57,936 bases of DNA from an uncultured Gluconobacter sp. (GCA_937880175.1 CALFLO010000094.1:1-57936); one strand, 5' to 3'; shown: positions 43,446-50,732, numbered from the stretch's first letter. The notes: generated by a model not told the origin, from the letters alone. Translations and numbers: made by a program.

Positions 43446-43625
43446 ATGGATATTCTTGCGTTAATGCTCCTGCCCTGTCTGGCGTCTGCGCTCATCTTCA
43501 CGGGTGGGCGGAAATATGAAGCCAGCAGTAACTTTATCCAACGCAGGCAAGCAGTCGGCCTCACCATAGCTGGAGCAGTGACGTTGGGTATGGTGATTGC
43601 CAAAGCCTATCTCTCTGGACACTGA
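43446..43625 (+). CDS. 59-residue two-helix membrane protein
   Basis: A short frame starting with ATG at 43446, six bases after the preceding stop, ending at TGA 43623-43625. It reads MDILALMLLPCLASALIFTG at the start, has a short basic loop (GRKYEASSNFIQRRQ) and a second helix. It is followed at once by a strong terminator, consistent with the last gene of the unit. Confidence 0.55.
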   Translation: MDILALMLLPCLASALIFTGGRKYEASSNFIQRRQAVGLTIAGAVTLGMVIAKAYLSGH

Positions 43626-43654
43626 AAGCGTCTTCCGCATCAGTTCTGTCCCAC

Positions 43655-43688
43655 AAAAAAGCCGCCATAAGGCGGCTTTTTTTTGTGG
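43655..43688. terminator. Bidirectional intrinsic terminator
   Basis: GCCGCC (43661-43666) and GGCGGC (43671-43676) around ATAA, with A6 before and T8 after. It ends the rightward unit and the leftward gene at 43690. Confidence 0.88.
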
Positions 43689-43689
43689 T

Positions 43690-43980
43690 TCAGCTGACTG
43701 CGCTCAAACTGCGCTCCTGAAAGGCCGGATCATGCAATCGTTTACGGGGGGATGGTCGCGCTAGAATTGCGGCTTCCAGATCGAGCAACCATGCCGAGAG
43801 ATCAGGAGGCAATGACGATGTCCCGGCAATGGCGCGTCGAAACTGTGTGCGATGCATATCGCATCTCTCGGCCGCGAGACGTTCCGTCCAGCCCAGCACC
43901 ATGAGACACTGGAACAGTCGGCGACCGGAGAGCCGTAGAGCCGGGCTTTCGGAAGAAGAGGGGATTTCTGTCGTTTTCAT
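43690..43980 (-). CDS. Small HTH-like protein
   Basis: 96 residues. The middle (LFQCLMVLGWTERLAAERCD, then MHRTQFRRAIAGTSSLPPDL) resembles a phage-type helix-turn-helix in which a short recognition helix is followed by AIAG. ATG 43980 was chosen; longer frames start inside motif copy 12. The distance to the motif is only 19 bases, shorter than for other genes. Probably a small regulator. Confidence 0.6.
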   Translation of the reverse strand: MKTTEIPSSSESPALRLSGRRLFQCLMVLGWTERLAAERCDMHRTQFRRAIAGTSSLPPDLSAWLLDLEAAILARPSPRKRLHDPAFQERSLSAVS

Positions 43981-43998
43981 AGTGTGATGTTGGCTGGC

Positions 43999-44009
43999 CA
44001 TGATGCGAC
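43999..44009 (-). promoter_or_regulatory. Plasmid regulon motif copy 12 (GTCGCATCATG)
   Basis: Exact copy on the minus strand between the HTH-like gene and the small gene at 44030. Its spacing of 19 bases to the ATG is an outlier. Confidence 0.65.
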
Positions 44010-44029
44010 CGGCCAACCTTCACTGTGTT

Positions 44030-44230
44030 TTATCCCTGAATCAGGAAGGCCCGGAGCAAGCGCTTCCAGAATGGCACCCCTTCTGCCCTCCATGTCCGCT
44101 GGAGTTGCCTGTCTGCCGCAAGGCTATCCCATAGCAAAGGCGAGACGGACAGCCTCTCTCGTCGGGTTGCCCCCTCTCTGCGTTGCCGTTTCCGCTCCTT
44201 GCGGATCATGATCGCACGGGCAAGATTCAT
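44030..44230 (-). CDS. Small basic protein, coupled to upstream gene
   Basis: 66 residues, very rich in Arg (MNLARAIMIRKERKRQRREG start). The ATG overlaps the stop of the 177-residue gene (ATGA at 44227-44230), which fixes the start and argues that it is translated. Function unknown. Confidence 0.5.
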   Translation of the reverse strand: MNLARAIMIRKERKRQRREGATRRERLSVSPLLWDSLAADRQLQRTWRAEGVPFWKRLLRAFLIQG

Positions 44231-44760
44231 GACACACCTCTCTCGCAAGCTGAACTACCGCCGTAAAGCTTTTCCACGACGCCGATAACTTCTGACCCAG
44301 GCACCGTGACGGTCCAGTACGTTCCATTCCTGCCGACCTTACTCACGTTGCACTCGTCAATCATCCAATGATTTTCCATGGCTGTCGCGGGTGTCACGAA
44401 GATGGCGCGTCCGGCAGACAATTCCGTCTCCGGATGCCCTGACAGCCACAGCACGTCTGAACTGTCTTCGTGCTTCGGATCGTGAGGCTCAATCCCGGAA
44501 ACCCTGGCGCCCAGTAAAGCCACTATTTTCAAGGATACATGATAGCACCCTTCCAAGGACTTCGCATAACCCGCTGGTTTTTGCTCGACAGTGATGGTCA
44601 GGGGCAAAGAGGGATCGAAATTTTTTTCTCTCCGGACTGCTTTCATGAGACTGCCGAATTGTGCTTCAGCCTCATCATCCGCCACAGTCATGGAGACAAT
44701 CGTCTCTGGCTGATAAACCTCTCTCGGCACCTGACGCTCCTGTGTCTGTAAAACCGTCAT
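44227..44760 (-). CDS. Hypothetical plasmid protein
   Basis: 177 residues, soluble, without recognised motif. The C-terminal half is beta-rich (YWTVTVPGSEVIGVVEKLYG). It is transcribed leftward with the small Arg-rich protein following by overlap. No copy of the plasmid motif lies upstream; the VapC gene ends 68 bases before it on the same strand. Confidence 0.6.
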   Translation of the reverse strand: MTVLQTQERQVPREVYQPETIVSMTVADDEAEAQFGSLMKAVRREKNFDPSLPLTITVEQKPAGYAKSLEGCYHVSLKIVALLGARVSGIEPHDPKHEDSSDVLWLSGHPETELSAGRAIFVTPATAMENHWMIDECNVSKVGRNGTYWTVTVPGSEVIGVVEKLYGGSSACERGVS

Positions 44761-44828
44761 CTTTTCAGACAGTCTGGTTAAGTCTTCTTGTTATGCTGAC
44801 CGTTTGTTTCTTCTGGGGCAAAAGACAG

Positions 44829-45239
44829 TCACGTCCCATCCTCCAGCCAGTTTTCAACCTTCAAGCCTCGAATGCGCATAAACTCACGTGTGTTGTTCGT
44901 CACCAGGGTCGCCTTGAGGGTGTAGGCGTGAGCCGCGATGAGCAGATCATTCATGCCGATCGTCTGCCCTGCGGCTTCGAGTTCGGCGCGGATGCCACCG
45001 TATTCACAGTCGGCAGGAATATCGAGAGGCAGCACGGGGACAAACGCCAGCACGCTTTCAACCCGGTTTAACAGCTTTGCAGAGCCTTTTTTAGCACATC
45101 CATATCGTAACTCAGCGGCCACAATAATGCTGGTACAAAGGTCGCCGGGATCGATACGTTCGATGCGACGCGCGCACGGGCCGGAAGGATTTCGGACAAG
45201 ATCACTGATGATATTGGTATCAAGGAGATAGGCGCTCAC
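44829..45239 (-). CDS. vapC: VapC-like PIN-domain toxin
   Basis: 136 residues with a PIN-domain ribonuclease layout: YLLDTNIISDL with the first acidic residue D7, an AAELRYG segment giving the conserved Glu, MNDLLIAAHA with the third acid, and VTNNTREF near the end. GTG 45239 overlaps the antitoxin stop (GTGA), so the longer upstream frame is not the real start. It forms a toxin-antitoxin pair with the next entry and should stabilise the plasmid. Confidence 0.88.
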   Translation of the reverse strand: MSAYLLDTNIISDLVRNPSGPCARRIERIDPGDLCTSIIVAAELRYGCAKKGSAKLLNRVESVLAFVPVLPLDIPADCEYGGIRAELEAAGQTIGMNDLLIAAHAYTLKATLVTNNTREFMRIRGLKVENWLEDGT

Positions 45240-45508
45240 AGAATATCTTCCGGTCTGGCGGCTACGTCCTGAATATCGGGAAAATCGTCTTCGGGGGCCA
45301 GCTGCGGTTCTTCGCGCCATGCCATGAGAAGCTCCTTCAGAGTGGAAGGGGTTTTCACAGGCTCCAGAACGAGCTTGTCACCGTCACGGCGTATCAGCAC
45401 GCGATCTCCTGGCATTTCAAATTCGACTGGAATACGCACAGCCTGACTGCGATTGTTCCGAAAGAGTTTCACTTCGCGCGGTCGGGGAGTCACTTCAGGA
45501 ACTGGCAT
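45236..45508 (-). CDS. vapB: VapB-like antitoxin
   Basis: 90 residues. An AbrB/SpoVT-type swapped-hairpin domain is seen in VKLFRNNRSQAVRIPVEFEM followed by GDRVLIRRDGDKLVLEP; the C-terminal acidic tail probably binds VapC. GGAGG precedes the ATG. The four-base overlap with vapC is typical. The pair is probably autoregulated. Confidence 0.88.
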   Translation of the reverse strand: MPVPEVTPRPREVKLFRNNRSQAVRIPVEFEMPGDRVLIRRDGDKLVLEPVKTPSTLKELLMAWREEPQLAPEDDFPDIQDVAARPEDIL

Positions 45509-45580
45509 CAGAGCCTCCTTTATGTATATCCCTAATTGTATATGCCAAACATGATGACTTCAAGGCTTTTTAATTGCCCA

Positions 45581-45997
45581 TTAAAGGTGCCCGACAGTCA
45601 CACCATCCTGTCCCCGCATGTAGTGCACCATATAATCGACGCCCGCTATGGACAGCGGCATAGCCACCCCCTGCAACCCTTCCAGACGGGCTTCGTCTCG
45701 GCGTGAGGCGATAAAAGCCAGCGCACTCCCTCTTGAGAAAGGCCTGAAGGATTCATCCTCGCGCAGCTGAAACCGTAACGGGACAAGGTCGGCCAGCCCG
45801 CGGGCGACATCATGTGGGGTTGGCTCCGGCTCTGGCACCTTGGACCGGAGCAACGAAGAGGCCACTCGGTCTTCCTGAATGGCCAGCAGCAGCCTTTCAA
45901 ACCGCCTGAGTGTGTTGAGCCTGACAAAGGAAGGTGAGGGCATCCCCTTCACGATATGAAATGCCGTCCGCCCCAGCTCCTGGACAAGCTGTCTCAT
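45581..45997 (-). CDS. Hypothetical plasmid protein
   Basis: 138 residues, soluble, helical first half (FVRLNTLRRFERLLLAIQED), beta-like end. It overlaps the Cys-rich gene upstream by four bases (45994-45997), so the two form an operon. No recognised domain. Confidence 0.6.
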   Translation of the reverse strand: MRQLVQELGRTAFHIVKGMPSPSFVRLNTLRRFERLLLAIQEDRVASSLLRSKVPEPEPTPHDVARGLADLVPLRFQLREDESFRPFSRGSALAFIASRRDEARLEGLQGVAMPLSIAGVDYMVHYMRGQDGVTVGHL

Positions 45998-46431
45998 ACC
46001 GCCATTCTCCTGCGGATCATGCCAATGCGATCGAGAACCCGCGCATCACGGGAAGCGACTGCGGCCATCCTTGCCTGCTCTGCTTCCTCTTCGATTTCGG
46101 CCATGATCTCCTGATTGAGGGCTATTCTGGCAGCCTCTTCGTCTTCACTGTCCCAGTCGTCTTCCTCCACATCATCGCATCCTGCCGGACAGCATCCGTA
46201 TTCAATGCCGTGGCAGCAGAAGCCCGCAAGGTGGAAGCCATCGGCATCCGGGGCATAGTCCCCTTTCTGTCTTGCATAGTCCTGCAGGGCTGCGGCCTGA
46301 TCGGGAGCGAGCCGAGAGACAGTCTGATCAATCTCTCTTGTCAGTTTCTGAACATAGAGTTCATAAGAGCAGCCACAGCCCTTGCTGGCTGCGGAATTGG
46401 CTGTTTCATACAGTTCTGCGACATCACACAT
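45994..46431 (-). CDS. Cys-rich, acidic hypothetical protein
   Basis: 145 residues. A cluster CHGIEYGCCPAGCDD (about residues 73-88), with further Cys in GCGCSY near 18-23, suggests metal binding. A very acidic stretch (DDVEEDDWDSEDEE) follows. It starts 62 bases after the ssb stop on the same strand and may belong to the ssb unit. Function unknown. Confidence 0.6.
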   Translation of the reverse strand: MCDVAELYETANSAASKGCGCSYELYVQKLTREIDQTVSRLAPDQAAALQDYARQKGDYAPDADGFHLAGFCCHGIEYGCCPAGCDDVEEDDWDSEDEEAARIALNQEIMAEIEEEAEQARMAAVASRDARVLDRIGMIRRRMAV

Positions 46432-46493
46432 GAGGAATACTCCGGCTGAACTGGCCGGGGCACCTCCCCGGCCTTAGAGGAAAAAACTGGCAC

Positions 46494-46982
46494 TCAGAAC
46501 GGTATCTCGTCATCGAGATCATCGTTTGACTGCGGCGCATCCCACGCCCCCGCCTGACCGCCGTTACTGCGGGTGCCAGAGTTCCGTGGGGCGTTGCTGT
46601 ATCCGCCACTCTGTTCACCCTCCTCAGTGTGTCGCGTATCGAGAATGGTCAGCTCTCCGCCAAACCGAGGAACCACAACTTCGGTTGTGTAGTTGTCCTT
46701 GCCGTCCTGCCCCTGCCATTTCCGGGTCTGGAGTGAGCCTTCGAGATAGACCTTGCGGCCCTTGCGCAGGAAGCGTTCCGCCACATCTGCCAGACGTTCA
46801 TTGAAAATAACGATGCGATGCCATTCAGTGCGTTCACGCCGTTCGCCAGACTGGCGGTCGTTCCAGGTATCGGACGTGGCCAGTGTGAAAGAAACAATCT
46901 TCTGCCCGGACTGGGAGTGACGCACTTCCGGGTCTTTGCCGAGGTTGCCGACAAGAATAACTTTATTAACGGAACCAGCCAT
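46494..46982 (-). CDS. ssb: Single-stranded DNA-binding protein
   Basis: 162 residues: an OB-fold beginning VNKVILVGNLGKDPEVRHSQ and including WNDRQSGERRERTEWHRIVI, a Gly/Ser/Asn-rich linker, and the acidic tip DDEIPF that recruits partner proteins. Plasmid-borne SSB protects incoming single strands after conjugation. Its promoter region carries an 18-base sequence shared with the gene at 48883 and the duplicated structured element further upstream. Confidence 0.95.
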   Translation of the reverse strand: MAGSVNKVILVGNLGKDPEVRHSQSGQKIVSFTLATSDTWNDRQSGERRERTEWHRIVIFNERLADVAERFLRKGRKVYLEGSLQTRKWQGQDGKDNYTTEVVVPRFGGELTILDTRHTEEGEQSGGYSNAPRNSGTRSNGGQAGAWDAPQSNDDLDDEIPF

Positions 46983-47057
46983 AACACTTCTCCTACACTG
47001 CTATACTTCTGATGAAACCGGCTTTACTGGCCGTTGGCGGTGTTGTTTCTTTCGCCT

Positions 47058-47075
47058 ACAAGTAAAAGATAGTAC
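47058..47075 (-). promoter_or_regulatory. ssb promoter element shared with the 48883 gene
   Basis: ACAAGTAAAAGATAGTAC is identical to 48971-48988. Read leftward it contains TATCTT, a possible -10, with TTGCGT about 17 bases before it. It ends 75 bases before the ssb start. Confidence 0.6.
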
Positions 47076-47171
47076 GGATGCTCAAATAACGCAAGGAAAA
47101 ACAACAAGAGAGCGCAAGAAAATATAAGTTTTTCAAGACAACCCCAAATACACAAACCTTTCATTCCCGCG

Positions 47172-47339
47172 TGCCCTTTATTTACTTACTAATACATAAG
47201 TAAATAGCAAGTATAGGAAAGAACGGCGGTGAGCATTAGCACGAAAGTGGCGAGACCCCGTTTAGGGGGCTCGACATCTCTTAGCGGCTCTGCCGCTTAG
47301 AGATGCTGAGCGAACGCACCCCGACAGGGGCGCCCCGGA
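47172..47339. ncRNA. Duplicated structured element, copy A (candidate RNA)
   Basis: Nearly identical to 49090-49256. In the last ~106 bases only four positions differ. Visible stems are an ATTTACTTA/TAAGTAAAT dyad (47179-47205 region), CGAG-A-CCCC-GTTTA-GGGG-G-CTCG (47251-47273), a 14-base-pair hairpin 47275-47288 with 47292-47305 (one T.T mismatch), and CCCC-GACA-GGGG near 47319-47330. Between the copies one pair of the long hairpin changes from A-T to G-C with both sides altered, the mark of selection on structure. The strand is not settled; a rightward terminator at 47628 would fit a rightward transcript. Confidence 0.5.
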
Positions 47340-47627
47340 CACTGCGGAGGATCACGCGGAAAAGCTGAAACAAACAGAAAGAAAGGAAGCAACCCGACAG
47401 GAAATCCAAGGCCATGCCGGTCGAGACCAGAACGATTCAGGCTTACAGCCAAAAGCGTGAGAGGATCCAGAACGCCCTCCCCCGCACCCAGCCTCATATG
47501 AGGAGGAAAAAGGGTGCAGTGATCCCCTTCATGAGCAGATGCAATCGGAGCTAACGGGGAACCTGAAGCGTCAGAGCGTGAGAACAGTCCAAGAGCTGCC
47601 GGGGCGCAGCCCCGGCCGTTCATAGTT

Positions 47628-47652
47628 GGCCAGCTCTGCTGGCCGCCTTTTC
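47628..47652 (+). terminator. Rightward intrinsic terminator
   Basis: GGCCAGC (47628-47634)-TCT-GCTGGCC (47638-47644), followed by GCCTTTTCC. No rightward protein gene lies before it, which raises the possibility that it ends a non-coding transcript through copy A. Confidence 0.55.
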
Positions 47653-47670
47653 CCCGCGCTGGTGCAAGGC

Positions 47671-47700
47671 ATAAGAGAAAGGCGGCACTGAGGCCGCCTT
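47671..47700 (-). terminator. Leftward terminator after the small membrane genes
   Basis: AAGGCGGC (47679-47686) pairs with GCCGCCTT (47693-47700). On the minus strand it is followed by a T-rich stretch, five bases after the 48-residue gene. Confidence 0.65.
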
Positions 47701-47704
47701 GTTG

Positions 47705-47851
47705 TCAGGAATGATGGGACGCCTGAGCGTCGAGCCTGTCGCGCAATTTGTTAAGACGGCGCAGGATTGGACCGAGAGCGAAGCCAAAAGCCAACGTGAA
47801 GATGCAGAACGGCACGACAATGCCAATCATGTTGATTGTAAAGTTACTCAT
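47705..47851 (-). CDS. 48-residue membrane protein
   Basis: A short frame starting inside the last codons of the preceding gene (ATG 47851, overlapping its stop at 47844-47846). It has one membrane helix (INMIGIVVPFCIFTLAFGFA) and a basic tail LRRLNKLRDRLDAQ. The overlap and the terminator immediately after it support expression. Function unknown. Confidence 0.55.
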   Translation of the reverse strand: MSNFTINMIGIVVPFCIFTLAFGFALGPILRRLNKLRDRLDAQASHHS

Positions 47852-48143
47852 GGTCGTTGTTCTCCTTTTCTGGAGGATATTGGATATAGGCCAGAGTTAG
47901 CAAGGAAATTACTTCCACTGAAGAAGCCACGCCAGCGGCAACCATCATCATACGCCAATTTACCCCCATTTGTGAGGTAAAAAACGGGGTTATGATACCA
48001 ACCCCAACCACACTTAGCGCCATAGTCTGCAAGGCTGACGCTACTGCCTTAAGCCGATCCTCCTGAGATTTCCGGGTCTGCCTTGGGGGCAGAATAGCCC
48101 TGAGAAAGCGGCGCTCCCGGTCTGTAATCTGGTTCGTGTTCAT
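47844..48143 (-). CDS. Small two-helix membrane protein
   Basis: 99 residues with a basic cytoplasmic head (RERRFLRAILPPRQTRKSQE) and two transmembrane helices (about 39-58 and 67-88). It lies 59 bases downstream of the 226-residue gene but a terminator separates them. No domain recognised. Confidence 0.6.
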   Translation of the reverse strand: MNTNQITDRERRFLRAILPPRQTRKSQEDRLKAVASALQTMALSVVGVGIITPFFTSQMGVNWRMMMVAAGVASSVEVISLLTLAYIQYPPEKENNDHE

Positions 48144-48161
48144 CCAATACTCATCCGATGT

Positions 48162-48194
48162 GAAGGAAAAGAACCGGGCGGCGAAGCCGCCCGG
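48162..48194 (-). terminator. Leftward intrinsic terminator after the 226-residue gene
   Basis: CCGGGCGGC (48174-48182)-GAA-GCCGCCCGG (48186-48194). On the minus strand it is followed by TTCTTTTCCTTC. It lies nine bases past the stop. Confidence 0.8.
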
Positions 48195-48202
48195 CCGCTG
48201 TA

Positions 48203-48883
48203 TCAGAAGCCCAGAGCGTCTGCCTGTGCATCGGCGATCTGGCGATCAAGAGAGCGGGCGGAATTGCGGCTGTAGGGCTTCCATTCAGAGCCAAAGTATT
48301 CGGCGTAAGCCTTGGCGGCACCTTCTGCAAGGGCTGACAGGCCATAGGCTTTCATGCCGAGTTGTGCGGCAAATTCGCGGGCGAAGGCGGCACGGTTGGC
48401 CTGCCCATCCACCCCCATACGATCTTCGTCGCGGTTGTCGTTTGTAAAGCCAGAGGACAGTTCACGGGCGGCCTGCCGCTTGGTTTCATAGAACTGGGCC
48501 TGCCCGAAAGCAGAGGCCACACGCGCGCCCACGATGCGCTGCATGTGCATTTCAAGAGCGCGGTAATTCTTTTCACCGTTTACGGTGGTGGCAAGAATGG
48601 GTTCCATGATCTTGATTTCTTCCATCACGGAATTGTAACCGGCTCCGAACACTTCATCAGTGTCCACTTCATCAATGGCGAAGGCGCGGGCAATAGCTGC
48701 GGCCTGTGCATCTGTGGGAATGAGTGCCTTGACGGCTTCAAGGGTAGCGATAGGGGCAGCGGCCTTGCGGTCAACGGCTTCCTGAAAGGAACGGGCGCGG
48801 GGTGCGTTTTTATTGGCCTTGTTGGCTTTCTTCTCTTGCGCTTCGGTATGGGCTTGAGCGATAGCGGTAGCAGCGTTTGACAT
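48203..48883 (-). CDS. Hypothetical plasmid protein co-regulated with ssb
   Basis: 226 residues, soluble, Ala-rich and mostly helical. A basic low-complexity start (HTEAQEKKANKANKNAPRAR) precedes a globular part ending KPYSRNSARSLDRQIADAQA. AGGAG precedes the ATG. It shares with ssb both the 18-base promoter element and an upstream copy of the structured element, so I infer a role in single-strand DNA handling or plasmid establishment. I do not recognise the family. Confidence 0.65.
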   Translation of the reverse strand: MSNAATAIAQAHTEAQEKKANKANKNAPRARSFQEAVDRKAAAPIATLEAVKALIPTDAQAAAIARAFAIDEVDTDEVFGAGYNSVMEEIKIMEPILATTVNGEKNYRALEMHMQRIVGARVASAFGQAQFYETKRQAARELSSGFTNDNRDEDRMGVDGQANRAAFAREFAAQLGMKAYGLSALAEGAAKAYAEYFGSEWKPYSRNSARSLDRQIADAQADALGF

Positions 48884-48970
48884 GATCTAGTCTCCTGTCT
48901 GGCGTTAGCCCCGTTTCAGTGTGTCCGCACTGGCTCGGGGCGCTTTATGATTGGGAGTTATTTCCCTCTC

Positions 48971-48988
48971 ACAAGTAAAAGATAGTAC
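48971..48988 (-). promoter_or_regulatory. Promoter element of the 226-residue gene, identical to that of ssb
   Basis: ACAAGTAAAAGATAGTAC again. Leftward TATCTT with TTGCAA about 18 bases before it. It ends 88 bases before the start codon. Confidence 0.6.
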
Positions 48989-49089
48989 AAACCGCCCCAC
49001 TATTGCAAGCATAAAATGCAATAAAAACAACAAAATAAATGAATTATTTTTGTTTACTTACCCATTAACTTCCGCTTTCTTTTCCGTAT

Positions 49090-49256
49090 GCCCTTTATTT
49101 ACTTTCACACAAATAAGTAAATGTAAGTATAGAAAAGAATGACGGTGAGCATTAGCACGAAAGTGGCGAGACCCCGTTTAGGGGGCTCGACATCTCTTGG
49201 CGGCTCGGCCGCCTAGAGATGCTGAGCGAACGCACCCCGACAGGGGCGTCCCGGAT
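49090..49256. ncRNA. Duplicated structured element, copy B (candidate RNA)
   Basis: Second copy of the element at 47172-47339. The long hairpin is 49192-49205 with 49209-49222; it has G-C where copy A has A-T, keeping the stem. A weak hairpin TCTTCA/TGAAGA followed by a T7 run (49340-49371) could end a rightward transcript of about 220 bases, just before motif copy 13. The region 48884-49437 has no gene. Confidence 0.5.
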
Positions 49257-49378
49257 CCGTATTGAGGTGGCACACGCAAGAACAGGGCAAACGGAAACAA
49301 GGAAACTGCGTCTGCGCAAGCCCAACCTGATCTGGACTCTCTTCATAATTTTGAAGAAGGGCTGTTTTTTTCTATTCG

Positions 49379-49389
49379 GTCGCATCATG
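49379..49389 (+). promoter_or_regulatory. Plasmid regulon motif copy 13 (GTCGCATCATG)
   Basis: Exact copy preceded by T7-CTATTCG. It ends 49 bases before the ATG at 49438. Confidence 0.78.
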
Positions 49390-49437
49390 GCCTGACAGAA
49401 ATCAGAACAGAATTTTATTATGTGTAAGGACAACACG

Positions 49438-49653
49438 ATGAGATCTAAGGCACTCCCCAAAAGCCCCTGGGCCAGACCCTGTATTATTGAGCTCACATCT
49501 GGCGAAAATCCCTTCTCTCTCTTTCCGCGAGAGCAATCCGACCATTTTACTCTTATAAGATCGAAAGCGGACATGACCTCCTTCAGCGTCCTGTCAGACC
49601 CAAGAAGTGACCCGTCTTTCACGAAGAATACCCCGCCCGACGATAGCCAGTGA
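49438..49653 (+). CDS. Small hypothetical protein
   Basis: 71 residues, soluble (MRSKALPKSPWARPCIIELT start). AAGGA lies seven bases upstream of the ATG and motif copy 13 further up, so expression is well supported. The next gene starts eight bases after its stop. No domain recognised. Confidence 0.55.
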   Translation: MRSKALPKSPWARPCIIELTSGENPFSLFPREQSDHFTLIRSKADMTSFSVLSDPRSDPSFTKNTPPDDSQ

Positions 49654-49660
49654 GCGGCTC

Positions 49661-49939
49661 ATGGTTTCTCCACGCACCACGGCGAAATACAAACCCCGCC
49701 AGCCGGATCTGTTTGGATATCGCAAGCCACGCGCACCACGGCGCTATCTGGCACACATGATTGATGTTGGAGATCACGGCTGTATTTACGAACCGGGCAA
49801 TACATGCGTTGCCTTGTTTTCATGCGCCCGCTGTGGCTGGAAGAGTGGCTGGATTGAGCGTCAGAACAAAACACATGTTCTACGGGGCGTGGCCTGTGCG
49901 AAGTGCAACGATCAACCCCAAGGATCGTTGGCGGGCTAA
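49661..49939 (+). CDS. Small zinc-ribbon-like protein
   Basis: 92 residues, basic. Two CxxC pairs, CARCGW and CAKCND (about residues 56-59 and 81-84), make a zinc ribbon likely. A conserved-looking GDHGCIYEPGNTCVALF segment adds two more Cys. The ATG at 49661 was chosen. Probably nucleic-acid binding; plasmid or phage origin. Confidence 0.62.
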   Translation: MVSPRTTAKYKPRQPDLFGYRKPRAPRRYLAHMIDVGDHGCIYEPGNTCVALFSCARCGWKSGWIERQNKTHVLRGVACAKCNDQPQGSLAG

Positions 49940-50063
49940 GTCCCCTCTATGCGATAGCAACAATACCTTGCCTATGATTTACGGCATGTTAAATGGGTTT
50001 TTTCCGTTACAGGTCAGAGATTTAGTATTGAGACGACATTCAGATAACAGAAAGACAGGCGCA

Positions 50064-50639
50064 ATGACAGAGTCCGCATCCGTTCACGAACCTGACACAC
50101 AAAAGGTGGAGCAGACCGTTACAATCATATCAGCCTACGTAGGCCACAACACGGTCAGCGCCGAATCCCTTCCAGATCTGATCAGATCAGTCTATGCGAC
50201 GCTCGATACACTCTCACTCTCCCAACCCGTTCCTGAAAAGCCAGAGAAAGCCGCAACGCCTTCCGTTGCGCCGGTCCCTGACGTCACACCTGCACCACCA
50301 GCTCCCGAAAAAATCGTATCTCAGGAACGCACACCGGCGGTCCCCATCAAGCGCTCGGTCTTTCCCGATTATATCGTCTGTCTTGAGGACGGTAAGAAAA
50401 CAAAGATGCTGAAATCCTACCTTCAGAGACATTTCAACCTGACGCCTGAAGATTACCGCGCACGCTGGGGATTGCCCCCGGAATATCCTATGGTGGCACC
50501 AAGCTACTCCGCACAGCGGGCCGCCATTGCCAAGCGCAACTCACTGGGACGACGTGGCGATGACACCAATGCCACACTCTCATCAGGTGAAACAAATATC
50601 GCGTCAAATCGTAAAGCACCTGGCCGCAAAACGAAATAA
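50064..50639 (+). CDS. MucR/Ros-family regulator with degenerate zinc ligands
   Basis: 191 residues. The MucR domain lies at about 108-170: CLEDGKKTKMLKSYLQRHFN, then LTPEDYRARWGLPPEYPMVA and AAIAKRNSLGRR. The N-terminal half is Pro-rich, unlike compact MucR proteins. Relative to Ros only the first Cys is kept: the second Cys is Asp, the first His is Tyr and the usual second His position is Phe, with His one residue earlier. ATG 50064 was preferred because the open frame upstream overlaps the zinc-ribbon gene. MucR proteins bind AT-rich DNA; it may act in the plasmid regulon. Confidence 0.85.
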   Translation: MTESASVHEPDTQKVEQTVTIISAYVGHNTVSAESLPDLIRSVYATLDTLSLSQPVPEKPEKAATPSVAPVPDVTPAPPAPEKIVSQERTPAVPIKRSVFPDYIVCLEDGKKTKMLKSYLQRHFNLTPEDYRARWGLPPEYPMVAPSYSAQRAAIAKRNSLGRRGDDTNATLSSGETNIASNRKAPGRKTK

Positions 50640-50677
50640 GTCTGAGCATTCAATAAAAAGTCCATTTCTCGTTTTCG

Positions 50678-50688
50678 GTCGCATGACG
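50678..50688 (+). promoter_or_regulatory. Plasmid regulon motif copy 14 (GTCGCATGACG)
   Basis: A degenerate copy preceded by CTCGTTTTCG. It ends 45 bases before the ATG at 50733. Confidence 0.62.
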
Positions 50689-50732
50689 ATGGATGACACC
50701 TGAAGCATCGATACACAAATGGGAAACGAGAC

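Larger units (their letters stand above)
46983..47704. other. 722-bp region without a convincing gene
   Basis: It contains the ssb promoter, structured element copy A, and further GC-rich hairpins (GCCGGGGC-GCA-GCCCCGGC at about 47598-47616). A 46-codon rightward frame at 47414-47554 is weakly supported by AAGG upstream. The long leftward frame at 47297-47623 is the antisense of the structured element and is not believed. Confidence 0.5.

Noticed and set aside
47414..47554. Rightward 46-codon frame (MPVETRTIQAYSQKRERIQN start)
   Set aside because: AAGG lies close upstream, but there is no homologue known to me and no partner overlap. It may be chance within a possible non-coding transcript.
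47297..47623. Leftward 108-codon open frame
   Set aside because: It is antisense to the conserved structured element, and the paired base changes between copies make structure, not protein, the conserved property. Its composition is low-complexity and there is no ribosome-binding site.
49761..50063. Upstream extension of the MucR-like frame
   Set aside because: It overlaps the zinc-ribbon gene in another frame. The protein-like part begins at 50064.
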